Source: Alternaria dauci (lineage: Eukaryota > Ascomycota > Dothideomycetes > Pleosporales > Pleosporaceae). From it: a stretch of DNA of 64,000 bases. Shown one piece after another: positions 22,082 through 32,175 of this stretch. The stretch covers positions 4,712,001-4,776,000 of the forward strand of contig NC_091272.1 in the NCBI RefSeq assembly GCF_042100115.1, in the 5' to 3' direction. A model generated the notes under the pieces. The model saw nothing but the letters and a program-made list of their open reading frames with translations, made no database searches and had not been told where the DNA came from. The translations under genes and the position numbers were made by a program. Each line of letters begins with the position of its first letter. Position 1 is the stretch's first letter.

Positions 22082-22556
22082 TGTTACAAGGTAACAAGGA
22101 ATTGCCTTCCTTTCATGCAGGTCGCATGAAGGAAGACCATCGGGCGGACACGTTGGACGAAAGTGGATCTAGGGCGGGGCCCAGATCACGTGAAAGGAAT
22201 GGCATCCCGCCAAGACCTGGCCTCCGGGAGGCCAGTGAGGATTGGGAGGTCACGGCCCTCCTAGGCCTCCCTCTTGGAAGGGAGGGTAAGGAGGACAGGA
22301 CCTAAGGCAAGGGGTATAAGAATGTGTTGGATCTCATTATTACACTCGTTGTGGTCAACTCAAATAGTTCATCTCTTACACAGATTGTCAACTAGTTATT
22401 CTATTGTTATAGAATTGGTATTGTTTATCCTTTGGTTACAACGATAACTCTTTTCCACCTGATCATTCCATACGATACCTCACGGACTACCGCTTTAGTC
22501 TACCTCGCCTTAGTACGGACCGAGCCTAGAGAAGTATAGCCTAACCCCGTGTAACA
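22082..22556 (+). repeat. 3' LTR (475 bp)
   Basis: Begins TGTTAC and ends GTAACA like the 5' copy. Differences seen include GCTTCCC/GCCTTCC, GTCGTATG/GTCGCATG, ACGATGG/ACGTTGG, CTCTGG/CTCCGG, TATGGCAATG/TAAGGCAAGG, GGTTAAC/GGTCAAC and TCGTTTATAG/TTGTTATAG. They are a mix of transitions, transversions and a 1-base indel, not a RIP pattern. Followed by the TTAGT target duplication. Confidence 0.95.
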
Positions 22557-22561
22557 TTAGT

Positions 22562-23575
22562 ATAGTACTTTAAAAGTAGTAAGAAGATTATAATATCTAA
22601 TAGCTATAAGCTATAAGTTAAATATAAAGGATATATTATAACTATAATATATTTAGCTTTATAATACTTTAAAAACTTAAGTATTAAGTAGCTACTATAG
22701 CTATTAAGAAGTAGAAGATATTATTACTAGTAAGCTTTAGTAGTAGTATAGTACTTAAATACTTACTAAAGCTAAGTAAGTCTTAAAGTATTATTTAACT
22801 ATCCTATTACTAAGTAGGAGATAAAAATCTAGTATTATTTAGCTAAAAGATTATTAACTTAGCTTAATTAAATCCTAAAGGTACCTTAGTAGATAAGAGT
22901 AGGTAGTAATATATTACTAAAAGTATATATATAAGCTAATAGTATTACCTATTCTTTATTACTATCTATTAGTATTATAGTATACTCTTTTACCTCTTAA
23001 ACTACCTTAGAGAAGATCCTTTTAGTATAGTTTACTATACTAATAAAGAAGCCCTTCTTATTTATATTATATATATTATATATATTAATACTATATTCTT
23101 ATATCTTAGAGTATAGTAAGTTAAAGTATAACTTATATTTCTACTTACTATTAGCTATGTAATAATTATAAGTAATACTAGTATCCTATTTAGTAGTAAG
23201 CCTATTAGGATAGTAATATTAAAACTAGTTTACCTAGCTATTAGAGACCTTTTACTATATAACTATACTACTAAAAATTTTTAAAACGCTTTATATAGTT
23301 AGTAAGCTATCCCTTATATATCTTTTTATATATCCTAATAAGTTATCCTCTTATTATAGGTTTAAGAGAGAGCTAATAGTATACCTAGTTATATTATAAT
23401 TACTATACACCTCTACATCTTTATAATAGTATTATTTAATTAACTCTAAATTTTTTTATAACTTTATAGTATAAGAAATATTCTCCTAATTTATATAATT
23501 TAATATATATAATTACTTCTTAAATTAGGTTTATAGTAGTAGAGATATAACGCGTTAAAGATAGGATATAATATT
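22562..23575. repeat. AT-rich block, RIP-like degraded repeats (right)
   Basis: Continuation of the left AT-rich block after the young insertion; same near-absence of TG and CA and no usable open frame. The border with normal composition is sharp, at about 23576 (GTGGGGTGGCTTAACCTGCG). Confidence 0.8.
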
Positions 23576-23825
23576 AGTGGGGTGGCTTAACCTGCGAAGT
23601 GGCTCGACCCGCGCAAGGGCACTGTACCTGAAAGACCGGCTTGGCACGCCTTACGCTACAAATGAGCAACTCGAAGCGAAGAAATGTCAGCACTGCATAC
23701 TCACGCCCTGGCGTTTGTCTCTGCGCCCTGCACTTTCAGTGAAAGAACCCGCATAAATACCACGATGGTTTCGCTCTCATGTATAAACAGAAATCCTTTG
23801 CACGACGTGGCAGGGCCAACACAAC

Positions 23826-25178
23826 ATGTCGACAACTCAGACCATCATCCCATTGGACACCCTCTCTTCCGACCAAAATTTACAGACACGTTTTGATGCA
23901 AGTGGAAATGACTCAACCGGCCTCGAATCCCTTTCAGACTCGCAACCTCCACCCTCTGCTGCAGAAGCAATCCCCGATGGAGGCTATGGCTGGACTGTGG
24001 TCGCCTCATGTTCTTTCCTTCTCTTCTGGATCAACGGCTACACAACAGCCTGGGGCGTCCTCCAGACAGCGATCCTGAAGTCCCCAAACCTGAACACAAA
24101 TGTGCGGACCATTACATTCGTTGGTAGCCTGTACATGGCCTGCATGGTCGCCTTTGGCATTGTTTCAATTAGAGTTATGAGATCCTTTGGTGTGCGCTAC
24201 ACTAGTCTTGCTGCCACAGCAGTGTTTGGGGTAGGGCTGATTGCTACGAGTTTCACGCTGGAGCATCTTGGTGGGCTGTTCTGCATCGCAGGGCTGTTGG
24301 TCGGAGTCGGAACGTCGCTGCTATACACTGCGACAAACAGCCTGCCTCTGCAGTGGTTCAACTCGAAACTTGGTATCGCCAATGGTGTTGTCAAGGCTGG
24401 TGGCGGTGTAGGTGCCACGGTGCTGCCGCTCGCAGCGCAGGCGCTCATCGACAGGTTTGGGTTGGAATGGACATTCCGTATCATGGGTATGCTCATCATG
24501 GCCACTGGTATACCATGTACTTTGGCATTGAAGGAACGTGCGACTACTGGAACGCTATCCCGATTTGATTGGTCGCTCTTGAAAAACGTTCCCTTCCTTA
24601 CGCTGACCATGGCTGGTGCCATTGGTGTCTTTGCTCTCTTCGTACCGCCATTCTTCTTGCCACTGTTTGCGAGTTCGATCGGTCTGTCATCGTCGACCGG
24701 TGCAGGCTTAGTGGGTGGGTTCGGTGCTGCGACGGCAGTAGGTCGCATCTTGGGCGGATGGACATGCGATAAGATCGGCACCTTCAACACGTTGTTGATC
24801 ACTTGCTTGGTCAACTCGGTTAGTATGCTAGCCATCTGGCCAGTCAGCACATCATTGCCGCCTCTCTTTATCTTCGCTCTCGTCAACGGCTGCGCCAACG
24901 GTAGCTTCTTTGTCAGCCTACCTACTGCCGTGGCTGTGGTAGCCCCGCATTCCGCTGCGGCGTCGATCGCTCTGATGGTCTTTTTCTGGACGCCAGGCTA
25001 CCTTCTAGGGGCTCCTCTTGCTGGGCTATTGATCGAAGCCACAGGTGCGGCTGATGCTTCATCGATCGAACCGTATCGGGCTGCTATCTTCTATGCTGCT
25101 GGCACAGGTGTTCTGGCGACACTTCTCATCGTCGTCGCACGACTGCGGCTGGACACAAAGGTGTTGAAGAGGCTGTGA
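23826..25178 (+). CDS. MFS transporter, monocarboxylate-porter-like
   Basis: Plasma-membrane or organellar carrier of the major facilitator superfamily, monocarboxylate porter (MCT) branch; single exon, 450 aa. The hallmark IPDGGYGWTVVAS opens the first membrane segment after a hydrophilic N-terminus of about 50 residues. About 12 hydrophobic segments follow, with typical MFS loop signatures such as SLPLQWFNSKLGIANGVVKAG after segment 4 and VGRILGGWTCDKIG between segments 7 and 8. In fungi this branch includes carriers for monocarboxylates, riboflavin and metabolites. The substrate cannot be read from sequence. It lies 250 bp from the edge of the AT-rich block, so its expression may be affected by heterochromatin. 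Confidence 0.9.
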   Translation: MSTTQTIIPLDTLSSDQNLQTRFDASGNDSTGLESLSDSQPPPSAAEAIPDGGYGWTVVASCSFLLFWINGYTTAWGVLQTAILKSPNLNTNVRTITFVGSLYMACMVAFGIVSIRVMRSFGVRYTSLAATAVFGVGLIATSFTLEHLGGLFCIAGLLVGVGTSLLYTATNSLPLQWFNSKLGIANGVVKAGGGVGATVLPLAAQALIDRFGLEWTFRIMGMLIMATGIPCTLALKERATTGTLSRFDWSLLKNVPFLTLTMAGAIGVFALFVPPFFLPLFASSIGLSSSTGAGLVGGFGAATAVGRILGGWTCDKIGTFNTLLITCLVNSVSMLAIWPVSTSLPPLFIFALVNGCANGSFFVSLPTAVAVVAPHSAAASIALMVFFWTPGYLLGAPLAGLLIEATGAADASSIEPYRAAIFYAAGTGVLATLLIVVARLRLDTKVLKRL

Positions 25179-25268
25179 TGGCGCATTCGATGCCATGCAG
25201 ATACAGCCGTAGATACCATTATAACAAAGTCTACTTTCAAAGCGATCGTAGCAATGTCAGGGAACTAT

Positions 25269-26466
25269 CTAAGTTTCCGGTTTGATGTTGTACAGCTCAC
25301 CCAACATCTCCTCCTTCGTATCCGCAGAAGCCCAGCACATCTTGATCGCATTCTCTGCCAATCTTTGTACCTCTGCGTCCGTAAAGCCACAGTATCTCTT
25401 CACCACTAGCAAGTTCTCCAGAACCCATGTATCCTCCATAAACGCTGGATCATCGCTTGCAATAGCGATTGCGATACCAGCGTCGAAGAGAGTTCGGATT
25501 CGCTGAAACACCTCATCCATTGGCTGGTGGCGGATATACGACCAAGGACAGATCGTCATGCCGAGGTTCCTGTCCTTGATAAGAGTCATGAGATCTGCAT
25601 CGCCAGCGGCATTGAGTCCGTGGTCGATTCTATCGGCCCCTGTACCCGCGATACTCGATGCCACCTGACGGATATGTTTGAGAGGATATGACTGGCCAAC
25701 GTCGCAGTGCGCCGTGATACGGAAACCATCGTTTCTGGCTCGCGTGAAGATTCCATCAAACAGCGATGGTGGTCTGTCGACTTCGTTCGAGTCCAGGCCA
25801 ATTCCTACTATCATATCGCGATACTTAAGTGCCGCGTCATAGTGTTCCATTGCAGATTCTGGTGTTTCGTCTCGAAGAAAGCACATGATCCAAGCAGATT
25901 TCACCTACAGCATGCTGTGAGCAAAAAACTATCCTAGTAGGAGATAACAAGCTCACGTTAAGGTCCTGTTCAGCTTTCCGCTGCGCTTGTCGGAAGCCTT
26001 CCATCATCGTCTCCCAAGTCGTCCCGACGCGCGTATGGCCTTGTGGATCGAAAAAGATCTCGGCATATCGCACATTCACCGCTGCCGCATGTTCGTAGTA
26101 CTCCATGGCCAAATCGTAATAATCTTGCTGGGTTTTGAGAACCTCAAATCCACCGTAATACGCCTCGAAAAACGACAGGGTTTCTTCATTGTTATCCATA
26201 CGGTTCCCTGTACGCGGCTTCAAGGTGTCATGAGAGTCTCGAAGCTCAGCAAGTGAAGAGAAGGGTTGCGCGGTTCGTGGGTTGACGATCGGTTGGCCAT
26301 TTCGTTGCGAAAACTTCCATTTTAGATCGGCACTTATAACTCCTTCTATGTGAATGTGGAGCTCGACCTTGGGAATTGCGTCCATGTATGGATCTCTTGT
26401 AGCTGCCAGGGAGCGTCTTAGTTCTCCTCTTTCTGTCACAGAGAGCGCATTCTCTACGTCTGTCAT
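25269..26466 (-). CDS. Adenosine/adenine deaminase family protein
   Basis: Zinc-dependent purine deaminase-fold enzyme of the adenine deaminase (Aah1-like) branch, purine salvage, cytosolic. Exons 26466-25957 and 25904-25269 join at a 52-nt intron to give 381 aa. N-terminal metal motif VELHIHIEG (His37, His39), HCDVG with the third His, DHGLNA, and the catalytic Asp pair in ASDDPAFM. The Ala/Gly-poor central part and the YYEHAAAVNVRYAEIFFDPQ block match the family. The gene is convergent with the MFS gene, only about 90 bp apart. Adenine versus adenosine preference cannot be decided by eye; the shorter length and DDPAxF context favour the adenine branch. The usual Ser of the SDDPAMF signature is retained. 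Confidence 0.85.
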
Positions 26467-26955
26467 TGTAGTCGTGATATAGTAACTTTCGGATTATTTG
26501 TGGATTCTAGTCAGAAAATTCGATTTAGGAGGACATCGGTACAGAATTCAAGAATTCAATACCATAGCATCGCTACTAATATATACGAATGGGAATCTGA
26601 TGACTGCATACATATTTGGTGACTCAGCGTCAGACCCTGCAGTCGATCATTCTGCCGACCAACCGAGCTGTTTGGTGGAAGACTACACATGGAGCACATT
26701 GATTTTGGGAATGAACAATCAATGTTGAAATTTACTTACGACGTTTTGCGATGTGCCATATGCTGAAAAAAATCATTCCGGCTCACCTGCATGTTCTAAT
26801 AGCATGTCAGACAGGAAAGAACTTTGGTGGTCACCTGGCCATATTCGAGACACGTAGTACGAACGTTCTTCATTAAGCGTTGTATTAATTAGGTAATTAT
26901 AGCCGGCGGCAGAATACATCGTAAATCAGGCTCAAAACCCTACAAACTCTATTGT
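26467..26955. other. Intergenic, nothing recognised
   Basis: About 490 bases holding the deaminase promoter and the 3' end of the GPI-protein gene. No coding potential seen. Confidence 0.4.
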
Positions 26956-27828
26956 CTACAAAGCCAAAGCAATAGCACCAAACACAATCGCCATGACACT
27001 ACCGGCTACTTTTTCGACAGACGCAGCACCGGTGAACTCCGGGGCACCCGTGAAAGTTGCAGTTGGGTTACCCGTAGGCGCGAAAGTTGCGTTACCAGTA
27101 GGTGTAGCAGCGCCAGTACCAGTTGGCAGGATGGGTACGGTATTGTTCACCATGCTGGATGGGTGCACCGGGCTCGCCACGCTGGACGGGGCTACGCTGG
27201 ATGGGTGTACCGGGCTGACCACGCTGGATGGTTGAACGGGCATGGCACTTGATGGCAGGAAACCTCTGCAGAGTCCGCCGCTGCAAAGATTGTAGGCACA
27301 CTGCGCGTCGCTGGAGCACGCCGCGTTGAAGTTACCGCAGCGGGCAATCAACATGGCGTTGCTAGCCCAGCACTCCACACCGTTGGCACATTGGCTTGGT
27401 TCGACGAAAGGGTTGCATTCAGCACCAAGAGGCAAAGATCCAGCAGGCGCGACGATAGTTGGCGAAGGAGCAGGCATTGGGCCGGGTGCAGTCGGTATAG
27501 TGCTGATCGTTGCTGACGCCGAGGATGATGAGACCGAGGAGGACGCGATGAAGCCGTTGCAAAGACCTTGCTCAAGGTTGCAAGTGTTAAATGCGCACTG
27601 CTCGTCGCTTCTGCATGAAGCCTGGAAGTTTCCGCAGACGGTCTGGAGTCCAGAGTTCGTCGCATAGCAGTTGGCACCGAGTGCGCATGGTGTGCCGTTG
27701 GGATCGCAGACTTGCCCAACAGGAATGAGGGCGCCTGCGGGCGATGAGCTGGCTGGAGTGGCTGGAGAGGAAGTGTGTGCTGAAGCGAATGAGGCAGCTG
27801 CGGCCAGAGTGAAGATGGTGTAACGCAT
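26956..27828 (-). CDS. GPI-anchored cell-wall protein, two 8-Cys modules
   Basis: Single exon, 290 aa. The signal peptide is at residues 1-17 (MRYTIFTLAAAASFASA). Two homologous cysteine modules follow, at about 36-95 and 130-192. Each has eight Cys and shared landmarks: G-x2-C-x6/8-C, CGNF, C-x4-C-[AY], then C...G-L-C-x-GF. A Ser/Ala/Pro-rich linker separates them. After module 2 come VHPSS-type repeats (residues 200-225), a Thr/Pro/Gly-rich stalk with TPTGNATF and TGNPTATF repeats, and a C-terminal small-residue site followed by a hydrophobic tail (VMAIVFGAIALAL). That tail is the signature of GPI anchoring. It is therefore a surface protein; the 8-Cys modules probably form four disulphides each. 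No family name recognised. The serine/threonine stalk is likely O-mannosylated. Confidence 0.8.
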   Translation of the reverse strand: MRYTIFTLAAAASFASAHTSSPATPASSSPAGALIPVGQVCDPNGTPCALGANCYATNSGLQTVCGNFQASCRSDEQCAFNTCNLEQGLCNGFIASSSVSSSSASATISTIPTAPGPMPAPSPTIVAPAGSLPLGAECNPFVEPSQCANGVECWASNAMLIARCGNFNAACSSDAQCAYNLCSGGLCRGFLPSSAMPVQPSSVVSPVHPSSVAPSSVASPVHPSSMVNNTVPILPTGTGAATPTGNATFAPTGNPTATFTGAPEFTGAASVEKVAGSVMAIVFGAIALAL

Positions 27829-28451
27829 GATTGCTGTTATGGGTATCGATTTGGAATTAGGGTATGTTGGGACAATTGTGTATATAAAACGAGTGTTGTA
27901 GATATCTTCTTTCGAACTGGATAGGAATGCTGTGAATGAGGGTGAGCTGAATATATACCTGCGGTTCTTGTGTTTATGCGAATTTTAAGCTGTGGTACCT
28001 CAATAGCTCTGAGCTGATAGTTCAGCTAGCGCCTAGCGCTCGTACCCAGCCTCCCGATTCGCCACATGACGCTGGTTACATGGCCGCTTCGCGAATGACG
28101 ATGCCCAAGTGGCCGAAGCCATCTCCGCGCACACGATCCACGTCTGTGCAGCAAGGCTCGATCTGGGTATTTTTAGAGACTTTAGTGTAGCGTCTTTGGG
28201 TCTGGGGTGGTCGCAGCTCGGCCTCTCGGAGTGGCGCCGATGTGCCGCGTAGCTCCGGCCGAACGTTACATTGAAGAGCCGATTGTTCTGCTGGGAAGCA
28301 TTCAGCTTCTTCTTGTTTTTCAACGTCGCAATGTCGTTGCTGTTTACGTAAGTCAAGACTCGTCGTGGTAAGTCCCTGGTCTTGTGCTTCATGATGCGGT
28401 GTGCAGTGGAGACGGAAGAAGCAAGAGTTATTACGTGGAGGATCGCGCCCG
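27829..28451. other. Intergenic, promoter of GPI-protein gene
   Basis: Contains TATATAAAA at about 27880, roughly 60 bp upstream of the GPI-protein ATG on the minus strand reading TTTTATATA. An open minus frame at 28033-28392 has basic, low-information content and is not supported. Confidence 0.35.
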
Positions 28452-29771
28452 TTACCTTAGCCGATCATCCCAATTCTTGGGTCCATTTTCCCAGCCCTCT
28501 TTCCTGAACACCAAGCATCTTGGGCTTCCGTCATCGTCCGTCCATGCCCTGAACATGCCTCCGCAATTGAAATCTTGTACAACATTTACTTTACTGCTGA
28601 CAAGCTCTATACCAATAATACCGCCGGTGCCTTCATGGGTAGCGCCCCAACGCTTTCCGGCAGATTGTTGAAGCTGACCATCGGGTCCCGCCATCCACGT
28701 TGTCGCATCCGAGAGCGATGTCGCAGAAAATTTTGATCTGGCAGCTGTGGTGCGAGCTGCGCACGTACGAAGAAACGAGTCGCCGTTGCCGGTTCCCGAG
28801 AGACCTACGGCGTGACGCGTCGGCATGGGCTTCTCGTATGGCTTGGTGAATGACGATACAGTTTCTCGTACCACGGGCGACTTAAGGAATGGTATGCAGT
28901 CGCCTACTACATCGCGTATATCGCCTCTCGACAGTTTGTCAATTTGCGAGGCAGGAGAAGTAGGAGGTTGGTACACCATCTGCGGGCCAGCGGGCTTTTC
29001 GTCGTACCACTCTTCAGCCCAGAACCCCGCTCCAATAGTCGGCGTATCTCCAATGCGCCCAGGAACTTTGTTCGTCAATCCGCCTGTTGAAGTTGCCGTG
29101 CAAACAGTACCAAAGCTATCCACGACCACCGCACCACAAGTTCCAAGCGGAACGTAGTTGTCTTTTTCCCAGTCGCTCACCTCATTCTTGCTCATATCCA
29201 TCTTGACCTTCTTTTTCTCCTCTGTAAGTGCGCGCCGATGCTCATCCCATCTCTTTTGCGTGAAGAAGTAGCTTGAATCGACAATTTCGAGCCCCCATTC
29301 CTTCGCAAGTCCCTCCACGAACTCTCCGCTGTATTGGCAATGGTCGGCTGCACCACCGCCATCCACTTCCTCCCCACGGATGAGTACCTCTCTTGCTAGC
29401 TTGATAGGGTTTTTGATATGCCTTAGCAGCATGCACCCGACGCCTCGTTTGCTGTACCCATTCGAAACCATAATACTGCATTCGAGTTCGTTCTTGCCCT
29501 CGCGGGTGAAGACTGCGCCCTTACCGGAGTTGTATAACGGGTCATCCTCTAGGAGGGAGACTGCATACGTTGCTACGTCTAGCGCCGTTGAGTCTGGCCT
29601 ACGCAAAAGCTTCTCGGCCTTGTCCAGGATGTTGAGAAGCGATGTGCGGTATTCATCGTAACGGTCTCGCGGAATGGACGTGCGCGTTATGTTGCCTGCG
29701 CCGCCATGGATAATAATGCGGGGTTTAATAGACGACTCGGTGGTGCCATGTGGGACGCGCTGTTCCGCCAT
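28452..29771 (-). CDS. Ntn-type asparaginase / isoaspartyl peptidase
   Basis: Type-2 asparaginase family, N-terminal-nucleophile hydrolase that cleaves itself to expose a threonine. Single exon, 439 aa. The opening PRIIIHGGAGN is the classic start. The autocleavage/catalytic Thr211 lies in PLGTCGAVVVD, followed by ATSTGGLTNKVPGRIGDTP (substrate loop) and SGTGNGDSFLR (oxyanion and substrate Arg/Gly region). Between residues about 160 and 205 there is a charged insertion (EEKKKVKMDMSKNE) before the cleavage site, as in fungal members. No signal peptide. The C-terminal end, FRKEGWENGPKNWD, is an unusual hydrophilic extension. It is divergent from the HET gene, with a 360-bp shared promoter. Confidence 0.9.
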   Translation of the reverse strand: MAEQRVPHGTTESSIKPRIIIHGGAGNITRTSIPRDRYDEYRTSLLNILDKAEKLLRRPDSTALDVATYAVSLLEDDPLYNSGKGAVFTREGKNELECSIMVSNGYSKRGVGCMLLRHIKNPIKLAREVLIRGEEVDGGGAADHCQYSGEFVEGLAKEWGLEIVDSSYFFTQKRWDEHRRALTEEKKKVKMDMSKNEVSDWEKDNYVPLGTCGAVVVDSFGTVCTATSTGGLTNKVPGRIGDTPTIGAGFWAEEWYDEKPAGPQMVYQPPTSPASQIDKLSRGDIRDVVGDCIPFLKSPVVRETVSSFTKPYEKPMPTRHAVGLSGTGNGDSFLRTCAARTTAARSKFSATSLSDATTWMAGPDGQLQQSAGKRWGATHEGTGGIIGIELVSSKVNVVQDFNCGGMFRAWTDDDGSPRCLVFRKEGWENGPKNWDDRLR

Positions 29772-30131
29772 GGTGTATATGTGAGTAGCCTTGGAGCTAT
29801 CCAGCCTTCCTCCTTCAAAGAGTAGATGGTTGAGATGGTGTCTGCAACCGTCTGGGTCTCAAAGTAGTGGAGATAAAGAGTGGGCCAAAAGAGGTTTAGC
29901 GTCCGATCCCCCACCTTCCTCTCAAGAGATTCTCGCAATCTCGATCCTCCTAGAAGCAGTCCGCCAATTCCTGTCTCATCGCAAACAACACCCTTGGACT
30001 CGATTGTCTTCATTGCGCAAGGCAAACTTCTATTGCAGATAGTGCGAATATCGTCGGTCGGACCGCTACGACCGGCTGTTGGAGCTGCACTTAGTAATGT
30101 ATTCCTCTGCCATTCCAGAAGCTTGTTCGAC
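29772..30131. other. Shared divergent promoter, asparaginase and HET gene
   Basis: Both flanking genes start outward from this gap. The plus frame of the HET gene is open through most of it, but the conserved protein begins at ATG 30132. An antisense minus frame (29687-30394) is also open and runs into the HET coding region; it is not recognised. Confidence 0.4.
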
Positions 30132-31904
30132 ATGCGGGTACTCAACACTTCTACCTTAGAGGTAGAGGAGCTTTCACAGAGCCAAGTGCCAGAGTATGCC
30201 ATTCTTTCGCATACTTGGAGTGATGGAGAGATTACTCTACAAGATCTTCTGTCGGGTATAGCGCCATCCAAGAAAGGGTTTACGAAGCTCGTCGGCTGTT
30301 GCAAGAAAGCGAAGGACGATGGGTTCAAGTACTGCTGGATCGACACCTGTTGCATCGGCAAGACGTCGAGCGCTGAGCTATCCGAGGCGATCAATTCTAT
30401 GTATCAATGGTACAAGGATTCGTGCATCTGCTACGTCTACCTCGAGGACGTCCACAAAGATCCCAAACTGGATGAATACAAAGAATTCGCGAACTCCAGA
30501 TGGTTCACACGAGGATGGACATTACAAGAGCTTATCGCGCCTGCAATTGTCGAATTCTACGATGCATCTTGGTCGGAACTTGGGACACGCAGCAGCCTTC
30601 AAGAGCGACTAACAGCTATCACGCGCATCAACAAAGACATACTTTTTGGTGGGGATCCTCTTGACTATCCAGTGGCCGTGCGAATGTCATGGGCTGCACT
30701 TCGGAAGACAAGCCGCTTGGAGGATGAAGCTTATTGCCTGCTTGGTCTGTTTGGTGTGAACGTGCCGATGCTCTACGGTGAAGGCAGACGCGCATTCCTA
30801 CGTCTCCAAGAGGAGATATTGCGCGTCGATGAGGATTATACCTTGTTCGCGTGGGACAAATACACTACATCAGGAAGTCTGCTAGCATGCTCGCCTGCAG
30901 ATTTCGACATGTTCACGCCGCGTCTCGACTTTGTGCTCGACAAGCTAGTATTTGCTTCTCCTGACTACTATCGGAGCAACCTGTCAAAAACCTTTTTCTC
31001 CTTGTTTCCCCCTCGACCTCATCACCTACCTCCGCATCTGACAGGCCGTGGTCTCCATGTTACCTTGCCACTGCGGCGACATGGTGTAGGAAAATATCAC
31101 ACGTTTCTTGCATTATTGGAGCTTCCACAGCTCGAGCCCTACCTTGTATGTGTGGAGATGCATCAGAGTGATGACGAAGAGAACCATTATCGGAGGGCCT
31201 TCGGTCAGGCGGGCGCCCTAGTACTTTTGCCTGAAAGTCTTGCGGAAGAATTCCGATACACATCCATATGTGTTGATCGGCCGGCGCTCAACCTCAAAGG
31301 ACAGGAAAGCCTCAGAGTCAAGCAGTTTCATCCCCTAATAGTGCGTGTAGTGCTGGATACGGACTTGATTCCTGAGATTTCATGCATCGCCGCGAATCTC
31401 ATTAACCTGAAAATCCTCGCGCACGGCTATCAAGCAAGATCCAAAGAATTTCGGGCGTTGAATGATGATGCTAATGGACAAACCTCGCCTCGGATCTACG
31501 GGATAGCAAAACGCATATATGAACCAGAATTCCCAATACAGTCGGCAACGATCAGCGGATCGGACTTGCTTTACACTCCTGGCTATCCTGAAGGCCGCGA
31601 TATGTTCCGATTCCAATTTGTGGATAGGGTCGGTGTCGACCTGATAACTCTCATTGGTTTCAACCCTAGACCTTGCTGCAATGCGAAGCTCGTACCATCG
31701 ACAGAGCTCGACTCAGAGCTACTTCACCAGTTTCCCAACGAGTCAGACAAGATGTCGGACCGCGCTACTGTGCATCTCAAGCATTTGCGGCATAGACAAG
31801 GTCCGGGGTGGGTCGTCAAGATTAGCATACGGCGTGCAGGTGCGATCTCCGCTGGTGTGCCACAATACGTGCTTGAACTTACCAAAGAGCACATCCCAAC
31901 ATGA
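30132..31904 (+). CDS. HET-domain protein (heterokaryon incompatibility type)
   Basis: Fungal HET-domain protein of the type linked to non-self recognition and programmed cell death. Single exon, 590 aa from ATG 30132. The opening MRVLNTSTLEVEEL, then YAILSHTW (about 21-28), ITLQDL, KYCWIDTCCIGK and WFTRGWTLQELIAP give the three conserved HET blocks. EDEAYCLLGLFGVNVPMLYGEG follows, the usual end of the domain, at about 200-225. The C-terminal half (about 330 residues) has no recognised repeat such as WD40, ankyrin or NACHT. The frame is open upstream to 29880, but that part does not look like a HET N-terminus. The start choice rests on homology style. Many HET genes in such genomes are not incompatibility loci, so the role is inferred only. 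Confidence 0.88.
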   Translation: MRVLNTSTLEVEELSQSQVPEYAILSHTWSDGEITLQDLLSGIAPSKKGFTKLVGCCKKAKDDGFKYCWIDTCCIGKTSSAELSEAINSMYQWYKDSCICYVYLEDVHKDPKLDEYKEFANSRWFTRGWTLQELIAPAIVEFYDASWSELGTRSSLQERLTAITRINKDILFGGDPLDYPVAVRMSWAALRKTSRLEDEAYCLLGLFGVNVPMLYGEGRRAFLRLQEEILRVDEDYTLFAWDKYTTSGSLLACSPADFDMFTPRLDFVLDKLVFASPDYYRSNLSKTFFSLFPPRPHHLPPHLTGRGLHVTLPLRRHGVGKYHTFLALLELPQLEPYLVCVEMHQSDDEENHYRRAFGQAGALVLLPESLAEEFRYTSICVDRPALNLKGQESLRVKQFHPLIVRVVLDTDLIPEISCIAANLINLKILAHGYQARSKEFRALNDDANGQTSPRIYGIAKRIYEPEFPIQSATISGSDLLYTPGYPEGRDMFRFQFVDRVGVDLITLIGFNPRPCCNAKLVPSTELDSELLHQFPNESDKMSDRATVHLKHLRHRQGPGWVVKISIRRAGAISAGVPQYVLELTKEHIPT

Positions 31905-32175
31905 AGGACCAAATATGAGTATCTACAATGTATGATCTCTGTTTGAATGAGACAACTACGCTACTCTGCTATAGACGTGACTACGCCTTCTTCTCACGGA
32001 CCTTACTTGTCCGTCAAAAGAACAACCAATGAACGTTGCCAAGAACCCTGGATGGTACGTACCTTGCAATCGCGACTGTAATCGTCTAGGAAATAGTATC
32101 ATGTAAATAAAACCAAGTGATGCAATTGAAATATACTATGTCAGCGTAGTTTCATCTCTATCTCCAAGTATGTAT

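Larger units (their letters stand above)
15386..22556 (+). mobile_element. Full-length Ty3/gypsy chromovirus LTR retrotransposon
   Basis: A 7171-bp element bounded by two LTRs of 476 and 475 bp that begin TGTTAC and end GTAACA. They differ at about ten positions, so the insertion is fairly recent. A perfect 5-bp target duplication, TTAGT, flanks it at 15381-15385 and 22557-22561. Internal order: gag, a -1 frameshift site, then pol with protease, reverse transcriptase, RNase H, integrase and chromodomain, then a polypurine tract. Pol and gag have no stops or frameshifts apart from the programmed-looking one, and the element shows no RIP signature although it sits in RIP-degraded DNA containing its relatives. 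The order PR-RT-RH-IN-chromodomain places it in the chromovirus branch of Metaviridae. An antisense ORF overlaps the 3' end of pol. It may be autonomous and active. Confidence 0.95.

Noticed and set aside
10870..23575. CRISPR array, tRNA or rRNA genes in the AT-rich block
   Set aside because: No regularly spaced repeats and no cloverleaf or rRNA-like sequence seen; the repeats present are decayed LTRs.
28033..28392. 119-codon minus frame upstream of the asparaginase 3' end
   Set aside because: Basic, low-information peptide without homology pattern; probably promoter/UTR of the GPI-protein gene.
29687..30394. Open minus frame of 235 codons between asparaginase and HET gene
   Set aside because: It overlaps the conserved HET N-terminus antisense and the asparaginase start, and has no recognisable domain.
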